A stretch of DNA of 64,000 nt from contig JAPLKC010000102.1 in the NCBI GenBank assembly GCA_026388255.1, forward strand, positions 1 to 64,000, in the 5' to 3' direction. This stretch comes from Pseudomonadota bacterium (GTDB lineage Bacteria > Desulfobacterota > Syntrophorhabdia > Syntrophorhabdales > Syntrophorhabdaceae). The notes beneath the pieces were generated by a model. The model was not told the origin of the DNA, searched no databases, and saw nothing but the letters and a program-made list of their open reading frames with translations. The position numbers and the translations under genes are program-made. Positions 25,290 to 32,179 of this stretch are shown here, piece after piece (position 1 is the stretch's first letter; every line of letters begins with the position of its first letter).

Positions 25290-25334
25290 CTCATAACCCG
25301 AAGGTCACTGGTTCAAATCCGGTCCCCGCAACCA
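25290..25334 (+). tRNA. Displaced 3' half of an initiator tRNA-Met gene (attR scar)
   Basis: The sequence starts in the anticodon loop (CTCATAACCCG, anticodon CAT), continues through AAGGTCAC, the T arm GGTTCAAATCC and the acceptor CCCCGC, and ends in A-CCA. The 5' half is missing and the upstream bases do not pair with it, so it is not a functional tRNA. Initiator tRNAs carry exactly this CATAACCCG anticodon stem. Integration of the island on the left regenerated the real tRNA there and left this fragment. Confidence 0.85.
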
Positions 25335-25344
25335 AACAAATACA

Positions 25345-25377
25345 GGGTCTTGGGATTTTCCCCAAGACCCTTTTTTT
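25345..25377 (+). terminator. Intrinsic terminator, originally of the tRNA-Met gene
   Basis: A perfect 10-bp stem GGGTCTTGGG / CCCAAGACCC with a six-base loop is followed by seven T. It lies 10 bases after the tRNA scar, in the same orientation, which marks the original chromosomal side of the integration point. Confidence 0.9.
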
Positions 25378-25430
25378 ATTGTCCGTTTCTACCACTTTTT
25401 TACCTTTGAAGAGAACATGGCATATAAACC

Positions 25431-25456
25431 ACCTCCCCGCAGCATAGCTGCGAGGT
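25431..25456 (-). terminator. Possible terminator after nrdJ
   Basis: On the minus strand a stem of ACCTCGCAGC with GCTGCGGGGAGGT (three-base bulge, three-base loop) lies 19 bases after the nrdJ stop. The following T-tract is weak. Confidence 0.35.
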
Positions 25457-25474
25457 AGTTCATTATTTAATTAA

Positions 25475-27685
25475 TCAAATACATTCGCTGAATCCACATG
25501 AATGACATACGGAACAGCCCCCTTCATGTTCAACCTTGCCGCCGCATTCGGGGCAAGCCCCCTTAAAGAGAGACCTCTTTTCCATGTGCTCTTCATGCCC
25601 CGCTGAAGACATATGATTCCGTATCGCTTTGGCGACAGCATCGGCGCAGGAGAGAATCTTGTTTGCGCCGAAGCCGGAATGGGAATGACAGGAGATATCC
25701 ATGAGTTGTTTGACGACCTGTTCCGGCTGAATCCCGGTCCTCCAGGCAAGAGAGACCATCCTGCCTATGGCCTCGCTTTGAGAAGCGGCACAGCCGCCGG
25801 CTTTGCCCATGGTTGTAAACAGCTCGAAGAGTCCGTCTTCGTCCTCATTGATGGTAATATACAGAGGCCCGCAACCTGTCTGCATTCGGTATGTCCAGCC
25901 TTTGAGAGACAGAGGACGGTCCCGGACAATTTTTGTTTCACTTTCCTCTGTATTCTGGGGTGTTTTCCCGGTAGAAAGAACCTGATTTTCCCTTGAACCG
26001 TCACGGTATATTGTAACGCCCTTGCAATCCAGTTTATAAGCAAGTTCGTATACTTCTCTGACTTCCTCAAGCGTAGCTGTTTTAGGAAAATTCACAGTTT
26101 TGCTTACCGCGTTATCTGTATGCTTCTGGAATGCTGCCTGCATCCGGATATGGGCTTCCGGTGTTATGTCATGGGCTGTAACGAATATATTGCGAATATC
26201 AAGAGGGATTTCTTCGATGTTTTGAATCGTTCCATACTCGGCAATTTTTTCCATAAGGGCCTTAGAATAAATGCCGCGTTTTCTGGCCATTAGTTCAAAC
26301 AGGGGGTGGACTTCGACAAGGATATTGTTATCCAGTACCTGTCGTACAAATGAGACCGCGAAAATCGGTTCGATCCCGGATGAGGAGCCTGCAATGATGG
26401 AGATTGTTCCTGTGGGGGCAATGGTAGTGACGGTGGAATTTCTGATAAAAGGTTTTCCGTTCTGGGAAAAGAGCGAGCCTTCAAAATTCGGAAAGGCGCC
26501 CCTCTCCTTGGCTAAACCCATCGATGCGTCATGTCCTTCGGTATTGATAAATTCCATAACCTTTTCGCCTAATTCGACTGCCTGCAGGGAGTTATATGGA
26601 ATTCCCAGCGCAATGAGCATATCGGCCCACCCCATGACACCCATACCTATCTTGCGGTTGGCATAGGTCATTTTGGAAATCTGAGGCAAGGGATATTGAT
26701 TAAGTTCAATTACATTGTCCAGAAAATGTACGGCCAGATGCACAACTTCTTTTAAACGCTGCCAGTCAATCTGGCCATCATTCACCATCAATCCGAGATT
26801 GATTGAACCCAGATTGCATGACTCATAAGGGAGCAGCGGTTGTTCACCGCAGGGGTTTGTCGATTCGATGATGCCGATGTGGGGTGTAGGATTGTCACGG
26901 TTCAGTCTATCGAGAAAAACGATACCCGGTTCTCCATTCTCCCAGGCATGTTTGACAATCAGGTTAAAAACATCACCGGCTTTCAATATTTCGACAGTTT
27001 CCTTGCTCCGGGGATTGATCAGGGGATATGTTCCATCATATTCCAATGCTTCCATGAAGGTCTCGGTCAAACCTACCGAGATGTTAAAGTTGTTCAGTTG
27101 TTTCTGATCGGATTTACATTGGATGAATTCCAGAATATCCGGATGATCTACCCGCATGAGACCCATATTGGCTCCCCGCCTTGTTCCTCCCTGTTTGACC
27201 GTTTCTGTGGCAATGTCGAAAACCTTCATGAATGATATGGGCCCGCTGGAAATACCCGTCGTTGATTGTACAACATCATTTTTGGGACGAAGATTGGAAA
27301 AAGAAAAACCTGTCCCCCCTCCTGACTTGTGTATAAGCGCGGTGTGCTTAACTGAGTCAAATATTTCCTCCATGGAATCGCCGACGGGCAGCACAAAACA
27401 GGCGGATAGCTGGCCCAATTCGCGGCTCGCGTTCATGAGCGTGGGGGAATTGGGCAGAAATTCCAGATTGGCCATAAAAGCATAGAACCGGTGTGAAAGG
27501 GCTTCGGTGTCAGAATCTTTATTGAACTTTTTATCAGCTCCGGCAATCGCATCGGCAACACGATGGAACATGTCGGCAGCGGTTTCGATCACACGGCTTC
27601 GATGGTCTTTTTTCAAATAACGACGTTCCAGGACTGTTATCGCGTTTTTTGATAACCGGGGAACGATTGATTGATAAACGTCCAT
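25475..27685 (-). CDS. nrdJ: Adenosylcobalamin-dependent (class II) ribonucleotide reductase
   Basis: This 736-residue enzyme reduces ribonucleotides to deoxyribonucleotides using coenzyme B12 and needs no oxygen. Visible family features are the first redox cysteine in QLSACFVLPVGDSMEE, the active-site NPCGEQPLLPYESCNLGSINL region split over residues 290-315, the STVTTIAPTGTISIIAGSS loop, and a C-terminal zinc/redox tail CPECGGKVEHEGGCSVCHSCGFSEC. The ATG follows AAGGAGG. The upstream region has two NrdR boxes. I see no cobalamin riboswitch, so control is probably by NrdR and nucleotide level. It is the first resident chromosomal gene beyond the island. Confidence 0.95.
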   Translation of the reverse strand: MDVYQSIVPRLSKNAITVLERRYLKKDHRSRVIETAADMFHRVADAIAGADKKFNKDSDTEALSHRFYAFMANLEFLPNSPTLMNASRELGQLSACFVLPVGDSMEEIFDSVKHTALIHKSGGGTGFSFSNLRPKNDVVQSTTGISSGPISFMKVFDIATETVKQGGTRRGANMGLMRVDHPDILEFIQCKSDQKQLNNFNISVGLTETFMEALEYDGTYPLINPRSKETVEILKAGDVFNLIVKHAWENGEPGIVFLDRLNRDNPTPHIGIIESTNPCGEQPLLPYESCNLGSINLGLMVNDGQIDWQRLKEVVHLAVHFLDNVIELNQYPLPQISKMTYANRKIGMGVMGWADMLIALGIPYNSLQAVELGEKVMEFINTEGHDASMGLAKERGAFPNFEGSLFSQNGKPFIRNSTVTTIAPTGTISIIAGSSSGIEPIFAVSFVRQVLDNNILVEVHPLFELMARKRGIYSKALMEKIAEYGTIQNIEEIPLDIRNIFVTAHDITPEAHIRMQAAFQKHTDNAVSKTVNFPKTATLEEVREVYELAYKLDCKGVTIYRDGSRENQVLSTGKTPQNTEESETKIVRDRPLSLKGWTYRMQTGCGPLYITINEDEDGLFELFTTMGKAGGCAASQSEAIGRMVSLAWRTGIQPEQVVKQLMDISCHSHSGFGANKILSCADAVAKAIRNHMSSAGHEEHMEKRSLFKGACPECGGKVEHEGGCSVCHSCGFSECI

Positions 27686-27746
27686 AATACTGCCTCCTTG
27701 TATATGGTTATGTTAGATGTTAAAGCATACATTTTTTATGAAATTA

Positions 27747-27793
27747 ACACAACATGTAGTATGATATTCCATCATAACCACAATATATAGGAC
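27747..27793 (-). promoter_or_regulatory. Two NrdR boxes upstream of nrdJ
   Basis: ACACAACATGTAGTAT (27,747-27,762) and CCACAATATATAGGAC (27,778-27,793) both match the NrdR core C-A-A-y-A-T-r-T-A-G. Their centres are 31 bp apart, the three-helical-turn spacing known for NrdR. They sit 60-110 bases before the nrdJ start. NrdR is the ATP/dATP-sensing repressor of ribonucleotide reductase genes. Confidence 0.75.
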
Positions 27794-27851
27794 TCGTCAA
27801 GAGGAAATTTACTGAAGTTTCCTTACTTTTCTATTGGGCATGGTCGGAACA

Positions 27852-28268
27852 CTATTTTGCTCCCTGCCGCGACTTCAGATATTGTTTGATCAATGGGACA
27901 TCCGCCTCGGCCCAATCCTGTGACAGGAGCTCCTCCGGGGGCAGCCACACTACATCAGCGTGTTCATGCAGCGTAATCCCGCCTGAAAGGATGGTGCAGA
28001 CAAAGGGATAAAGTGTCACCATGAAGGACGAATATTGGTAAGTCATCGGATCGAGGGGGTGGCCTATGGCAATATAAATGCCCATTTCTTCAATCAACTC
28101 CCGTTTCAGGCAAGCCTCAGGATTCTCTTCTGCCTCGATTTTGCCGCCGGGAAACTCCCATTTCAGGGCCATCCTCATGCCTTCTTTCCGCTGGGCGGCA
28201 AGGACGGTGCCGTTACGTTCAATAATGGCACATGCTACATGTATATGTCCAATACCCCTTCTTTCCAT
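27852..28268 (-). CDS. MutT-like Nudix hydrolase (8-oxo-dGTP diphosphatase type)
   Basis: The protein has 138 residues. The Nudix box GGKIEAEENPEACLKRELIEEMG (in two parts: GGKIEAEENPEACLK and RELIEEMG) is complete with the RELxEE core. The N-terminal HVACAIIERNGTVLAAQRKEG is typical of MutT proteins that remove oxidised nucleotides such as 8-oxo-dGTP. The length is normal. It stands just upstream of nrdJ on the same strand but is separated by the NrdR region, so it is probably a separate transcript. The exact substrate cannot be told from sequence. Confidence 0.85.
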   Translation of the reverse strand: MERRGIGHIHVACAIIERNGTVLAAQRKEGMRMALKWEFPGGKIEAEENPEACLKRELIEEMGIYIAIGHPLDPMTYQYSSFMVTLYPFVCTILSGGITLHEHADVVWLPPEELLSQDWAEADVPLIKQYLKSRQGAK

Positions 28269-28539
28269 TCTAAAAACTCATTCTCTTCTCAGTTTAGCCT
28301 TTCGGCACGGCAAAGTGAATAATAATCAATATCCGGAAGATGATCCGAGAATAAAAGCCCTATCAGCGCGCTAATATTGTTTACACCAGTTCGCCTTCAA
28401 ACATATTTAGTTTTGTTGTTGACTCATCTTCCCCATCAATATATCTCGACTGCAGACGGACATTTTGCAACTGTGTCGCGGCATACGCCTACAGCTCATC
28501 TTCACGCTTCTTTCCATCTCAAAATCCGGATTGGAATAG

Positions 28540-28938
28540 CTACGGATTTACAGCAACCCAGGCTCTATGAGAAGGAACCCATTTACCGTCTACCCATTGA
28601 CCGGGTACTGTAACCCACTTGCCGGGAGGGTTCTCACCTGTATATTGTCCCGTAAGTCCGGGATCAGGATAGGCATAGGCAGGCTGGGCAACAGGATTCA
28701 CATACGCAACAGGCTGTGGATAGACATATACAGGAGGGGGAATATACCATGGATTTACAAAACCTACATAAACCCCTGGACGATACCATCCATGGTGTCT
28801 GTAGGGGCCCCACCCGCCATAATATCCGGCCCCGACTCCAACTCTGCCTCTCCAGGCAAAGCTCTCAATCGGCAGGATACATGAAAGTCCTAACGCAAGA
28901 ACCAAGACCACTAACATCCTTTTTTTCATCTTCATCAC
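28540..28938 (-). CDS. Secreted glycine/tyrosine/proline-rich protein
   Basis: The 132-residue protein has a clear signal peptide (MKKRMLVVLVLALGLSCILP, cleavage likely after ESFA). The mature part begins WRGRVGVGAGYYGGWGPYRHHGW and is rich in Gly, Tyr, Pro and Val, ending with KWVTVPGQWVDGKWVPSHRAW, a repeated W-V-P/D pattern seen in small envelope proteins of deltaproteobacteria. It is likely exported to the periplasm or cell surface. The function is unknown. It is monocistronic. Confidence 0.75.
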   Translation of the reverse strand: MMKMKKRMLVVLVLALGLSCILPIESFAWRGRVGVGAGYYGGWGPYRHHGWYRPGVYVGFVNPWYIPPPVYVYPQPVAYVNPVAQPAYAYPDPGLTGQYTGENPPGKWVTVPGQWVDGKWVPSHRAWVAVNP

Positions 28939-29378
28939 CTTTCTTTGCCCCTATGACAGGGTGCTTTACTTATTATAATGATAACGGATCGGCTCATGTT
29001 CAAATTTTATCTAAAAAACATCTTTAAACTCTCTATCATACATAAACAGAAAGCAATAAACATACCAACCAATAATGAATTGTAACATGCTGTTTTAGTT
29101 ACATGTTTTAACGTAGGACGACTATAATTTAAGGAAAATAATGTCGAAAAGAACATAAATACTCGACAAAATTGTTGTTACATGATCTATTACCCCGTAA
29201 AGGTATTGCAGAGACAAATTGCAGCAACAGCAAAAAGAGGAGAGGAGCGAAGCTCAGCTCCCAGTTAGCGGCACGCCTTCGGTGGCCGCTAACATAAGTA
29301 TCGGTCCCAGCAGAAGCCGGAATAGGGATGATAGCAAAGCTGTATCTAACCTGAAACCTGCAAGATAATGCATTTGCT
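28939..29378. other. Intergenic stretch without a credible gene
   Basis: This is AT-rich up to about 29,220, then a GC-rich patch with an inverted repeat (29,264-29,293), then the galT promoter. Short open frames here show no family likeness. Confidence 0.5.
29264..29293. repeat. Inverted repeat in the galT upstream region
   Basis: GTTAGCGGC and GCCGCTAAC form a 9-bp stem around a 12-base loop. The GC-rich block stands out from its AT-rich surroundings. There is no T-tract, so it is not an obvious terminator; it could be a mobile repeat or a protein site. Confidence 0.5.
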
Positions 29379-29407
29379 TTGACAAAAACATTTTTGTATT
29401 TTACTAT
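29379..29407 (+). promoter_or_regulatory. Near-consensus sigma-70 promoter of galT, leaderless
   Basis: TTGACA (29,379-29,384), 17 bp and TACTAT (29,402-29,407) predict a start at about 29,414, one base before the ATG at 29,415. No Shine-Dalgarno sequence is present. Confidence 0.7.
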
Positions 29408-29414
29408 AGAAATT

Positions 29415-30392
29415 ATGGCAGAATTAAGAAAAGACCCTGTTGGCGGCAACTGGATAGCGACCGATTATAGGAGCCCCGAAAGCAGTTCAGTGGGTATATG
29501 TCCTTTTTGTCCCGGTAATGAGCATCTTACCCCAAAAGCAATCAGAGAGTACAAAGACATTGACGGCTCCTGGCTTTTACGCTGCTTTCCGGCAATAAGC
29601 CCTGTTTTTGTCATAGAAGCTGTCGAAAACAAGAGGGCTGAAGGGCTTTATGACAAAATGAACAATGTGGGGGCGCACGAAATCATCGTAGAGAACAGGT
29701 CGCACACAAAGACCATGTCGAACTTCACAGATAAAGAGTTGTTATTGTTATTGGAAGTCTATATGGAAAGGATTTCCGATTTAAAGAAAGACAAAAGGTT
29801 TAAAAACATACAGGTATTCAAAAATCACGGGGAACTTGCAGGTTCGCATATGTTTCATCCTCATTCCCATCTCCTTGCAACACCTATGATTGCCGCAAGG
29901 CTTGAACTTGAGGTTACCAATTCAAAAAACTATTATCAACAAAAAGAGAGATGTTTGCTCTGTGATATAATAAACCAGGAAATAAAACAGAACAAAAGGG
30001 TGGTCAGTATGAATTCCGATTTTATTGCATTATGCCCTTTTGCCTCAAGATTCCCCTTTGAAGTCTGGATCCTGCCGAGGTTGCACAGTGAAAGCTTTGA
30101 GCAAATGCGAGGGTATGATATAAAACTCGGACTTGTCAATCTTATGCTGGATATTATGAAAAGGATTGAAAAATTAACAAATGCATATACACTGGTAATC
30201 CACACATCGCCAAATACATACAAAACAGATTTTGAAAAAGAAAGGGTGCCGATAAGCGAATATTTTCATTGGCATATTGAGATACTTCCCCTGGACCAGA
30301 AATCTTCCAAATATAAGCGGGAAGATGAATTTTACGTCACCTCCATAACACCGGAAGAAGCAACAAGGACTTTAAAGGAACAGACTATTTAG
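29415..30392 (+). CDS. galT: Galactose-1-phosphate uridylyltransferase-family protein
   Basis: The 325-residue protein is a HIT-superfamily nucleotidyl transferase. The N-terminal RKDPVGGNWIATDYRSPESS and ICPFCPGNE (zinc ligands) lead to the active-site motif GSHMFHPHSHLLATP, whose HPH histidine forms the uridylyl intermediate. The second half has CLLCDIIN and FHWHIEILP. The ATG at 29,415 is preferred over a TTG at 29,379 because the latter lies inside the -35 element. It is monocistronic and ends in a strong bidirectional terminator. Anaerobes often use such enzymes with other sugar nucleotides or as ADP-glucose phosphorylases, so galactose as substrate is not certain. Confidence 0.85.
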   Translation: MAELRKDPVGGNWIATDYRSPESSSVGICPFCPGNEHLTPKAIREYKDIDGSWLLRCFPAISPVFVIEAVENKRAEGLYDKMNNVGAHEIIVENRSHTKTMSNFTDKELLLLLEVYMERISDLKKDKRFKNIQVFKNHGELAGSHMFHPHSHLLATPMIAARLELEVTNSKNYYQQKERCLLCDIINQEIKQNKRVVSMNSDFIALCPFASRFPFEVWILPRLHSESFEQMRGYDIKLGLVNLMLDIMKRIEKLTNAYTLVIHTSPNTYKTDFEKERVPISEYFHWHIEILPLDQKSSKYKREDEFYVTSITPEEATRTLKEQTI

Positions 30393-30429
30393 TTTCCATC
30401 AGGCAAGGGTCCTTTTCCATTCGGGAACC

Positions 30430-30468
30430 AATAATTTCTCATCCGGAGTTTCCGGATGAGAAATTATT
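30430..30468. terminator. Bidirectional terminator between galT and the convergent gene
   Basis: A perfect 18-bp stem AATAATTTCTCATCCGGA and its complement surround a three-base loop. A-rich and T-rich ends on both sides let it work in either direction. The stop codon of the minus-strand gene (30,464-30,466) lies inside it. Confidence 0.85.
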
Positions 30469-30721
30469 TAAGGTAAAGAATCCCGACTAATCCACAGACA
30501 ATCCCGATGACTAATGCTAAGAAACTCCCTATTGTGCCGCCTGCGTAAAACATATATGCAAAGAAAAACACCGCAACACATAAAAGTATGATCGCCTTAA
30601 CCCGTTGCTTTTTTCTGCCATTCTTTGCATCATTACGGGCAGATTTACCGCCTTTTTCTGTTTTATTGTCCTTCTCTGATTTAATACTTTTCTTCTTTAC
30701 TTTTTTATTTTTCATGTTCAC
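30464..30721 (-). CDS. Small basic membrane protein
   Basis: This is an 85-residue protein. The first 43 residues are almost all Lys, Asn, Ser, Arg and Glu, and two transmembrane segments follow (AIILLCVAVFFFAYMFYAGG and GSFLALVIGIVCGLVGILYL). The basic tail should lie in the cytoplasm and may bind nucleic acid or acidic lipids. Its ATG overlaps the stop of the hydrolase gene by four bases, so the two are co-translated. No family is recognised. Confidence 0.65.
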   Translation of the reverse strand: MNMKNKKVKKKSIKSEKDNKTEKGGKSARNDAKNGRKKQRVKAIILLCVAVFFFAYMFYAGGTIGSFLALVIGIVCGLVGILYLK

Positions 30722-31539
30722 CTGATTATTCTGTGTTTTTCGATAAACTTCATCAATCCATCTTTATATATTGCACCTGAGAGAAGAAAACCATCATTAT
30801 GCCCACCTCTGATTTCCAGAAAATCCTTTGGCTGGGAGGCTTTTTCATATAGCATCCTGCCGTGTTGAAAGGGAACTATTTCATCATCCGGACTGTGGAT
30901 AATGAGTTTAGGAAACTTTATCATGCCTATTTTAGTTACCGTGGAATACTGATATTTTGACAAAAGTTTTACTGGCAGCCATGGGTAAAGTTTTGCACCA
31001 AGATCAGGCATGGACGTAAAACCTGCTTCTATGATTAAGGCAACAGGATTTTTTCTTATGGCAACCTCTGTTGCTATTGCGCTGCCAAGCGAATGGCCGT
31101 AAACAATTATCTTTTCAGGGGGATTGCCCTGTTGGAGCAGATAATCCCAGGCAGCTTCTACATCAAGATAGGTGCCCGCCTCTGACGGTTTACCGCCGCT
31201 TTTGCCGTAGCCTCTGTAATCAAAAACCAACACGCTGAAGCCCGCCTCATGGAAAATCTTTATATGCTCCATTACATTCGATATATTCCCGGCATTGCCG
31301 TGGCAGAAAAGAAGAGTGCCTTTCTCCGGGTTCGCAGGAATATGCCAGCCGGATATGTTTACGCCGTCTTTTGTTGAAAAATTGATCTCCCTGTAATCAA
31401 GATTTATGTTTTGCGGGGTTTGCAAAATCTCTTTCTCGGGAAAGTAGATCATGCTGTCCTGTGTGAAGTACGTCGCCCCCATAATAATGGAATAGGCAAT
31501 TAACAGTATCATTCCGGCAGAAGCTGCCATTTTTTTCAT
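30718..31539 (-). CDS. Membrane-anchored alpha/beta hydrolase (BEM46/ABHD-like)
   Basis: The protein has 273 residues. An N-terminal membrane anchor (AGMILLIAYSIIMGATYF) is followed by an alpha/beta hydrolase fold: LLFCHGNAGN (oxyanion hole), VFDYRGYGKSGG, the nucleophile elbow GHSLGSA with the catalytic serine, the acid in HSPDDEIVP and the histidine in RGGHNDGF. This is the BEM46/ABHD13-like group, serine esterases of unknown natural substrate. It probably sits on the outer face of the inner membrane and is co-expressed with the small basic membrane protein downstream. Confidence 0.85.
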   Translation of the reverse strand: MKKMAASAGMILLIAYSIIMGATYFTQDSMIYFPEKEILQTPQNINLDYREINFSTKDGVNISGWHIPANPEKGTLLFCHGNAGNISNVMEHIKIFHEAGFSVLVFDYRGYGKSGGKPSEAGTYLDVEAAWDYLLQQGNPPEKIIVYGHSLGSAIATEVAIRKNPVALIIEAGFTSMPDLGAKLYPWLPVKLLSKYQYSTVTKIGMIKFPKLIIHSPDDEIVPFQHGRMLYEKASQPKDFLEIRGGHNDGFLLSGAIYKDGLMKFIEKHRIIR

Positions 31540-31634
31540 CCTGATATCTTAAAGCCCTGTGGCTGTCCTTTCAAGACTGTCCTGCGAAAAGGGTTTTGCT
31601 AATGTTTAATTTGCATTATTAGTGTTTTATATCG

Positions 31635-31820
31635 TTAAGCCGGGGATTTTTTTAAAAATTTCAAATCTATAGGCTTACACTTCAAGTGTCTCCATACCCC
31701 CTTGCCCACATTCAGTCCGTCGTCCTTCTTGATCCATTTGCGACAGACATAACAGATGTCTTTTTTAAATTCTTCAAACAAGGGTTCCTGAATGTATAAG
31801 AATTGCGTCTTTCTCCGCAT
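31635..31820 (-). CDS. Small protein with a treble-clef-like Cys motif
   Basis: The 61-residue protein has CYVCRKWIKKDDG followed by VWRHLKC, a CxxC...HxxC pattern that could hold one zinc ion. The rest is basic. It stands alone on the minus strand. There is no recognised family, but the spaced Cys/His set argues for a real gene. Confidence 0.5.
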   Translation of the reverse strand: MRRKTQFLYIQEPLFEEFKKDICYVCRKWIKKDDGLNVGKGVWRHLKCKPIDLKFLKKSPA

Positions 31821-32179
31821 GGCAGATATCTCTTATGCAATGATAAACCTGGAAGAATAGAAATGCAAGATTAAAGTAAAGCAAAAAAAGTGTTCACGGT
31901 TCACAGATTAAGAGTCAAAAAACAGCAGGCGCTTTATCTGCAAAATTGCCGGACATAGATCACCACGGCAAGCCTGTAGGCAAGCACCCCGAATGTAAAC
32001 GAGCGGATGTCACACGTTCATACAGGAAGTCTAAAAAGAGAGAGTGAACGACGGGTACCCGCGGGTGTCACAGTAATAGAAAAACAGTTGCAAAAAACCT
32101 TGAGTTACAGGAGAATACAATAAAATGCCCTGTCACAAGCAGTGGGGCTTTTACCTGGAGGGAATAAAGTGGAGTATAC
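31821..32179. other. Intergenic stretch holding a copy of the dispersed 15-bp repeat
   Basis: There is no credible gene. The 15-bp repeat is at 32,053-32,067. A Shine-Dalgarno sequence (GGAG) for the next gene lies at about 32,171. Confidence 0.5.
32053..32067 (+). repeat. Dispersed 15-bp repeat, copy 1
   Basis: GGGTACCCGCGGGTG, identical to 44,354-44,368 and to the complement of 62,368-62,382. It contains two overlapping palindromes, GGGTACCC and CCCGCGGG. Confidence 0.65.

Larger units (their letters stand above)
1..25334. mobile_element. Genomic island integrated in an initiator tRNA-Met gene (left end outside window)
   Basis: The right boundary is a 45-nt 3' half of an initiator tRNA-Met gene (25,290-25,334), followed by a strong terminator. 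The left edge carries the start of an integrase gene, an excisionase-like gene and a divergent repressor, the usual layout next to an attachment site. The cargo is defence and toxin-antitoxin genes plus relaxase-like HD genes. The intact tRNA and most of the integrase must lie left of position 1. A 20-bp sequence occurs inverted at both ends (41-60 and 25,190-25,209). By eye, the defence operon at 5.5-19.4 kb is richer in GC than the genes around it, so the island is itself a mosaic. Confidence 0.75.

Noticed and set aside
27686-27850. Possible cobalamin riboswitch before nrdJ
   Set aside because: The region is too short and AT-rich, with no B12-box GCCACTG sequence; NrdR boxes explain it better.
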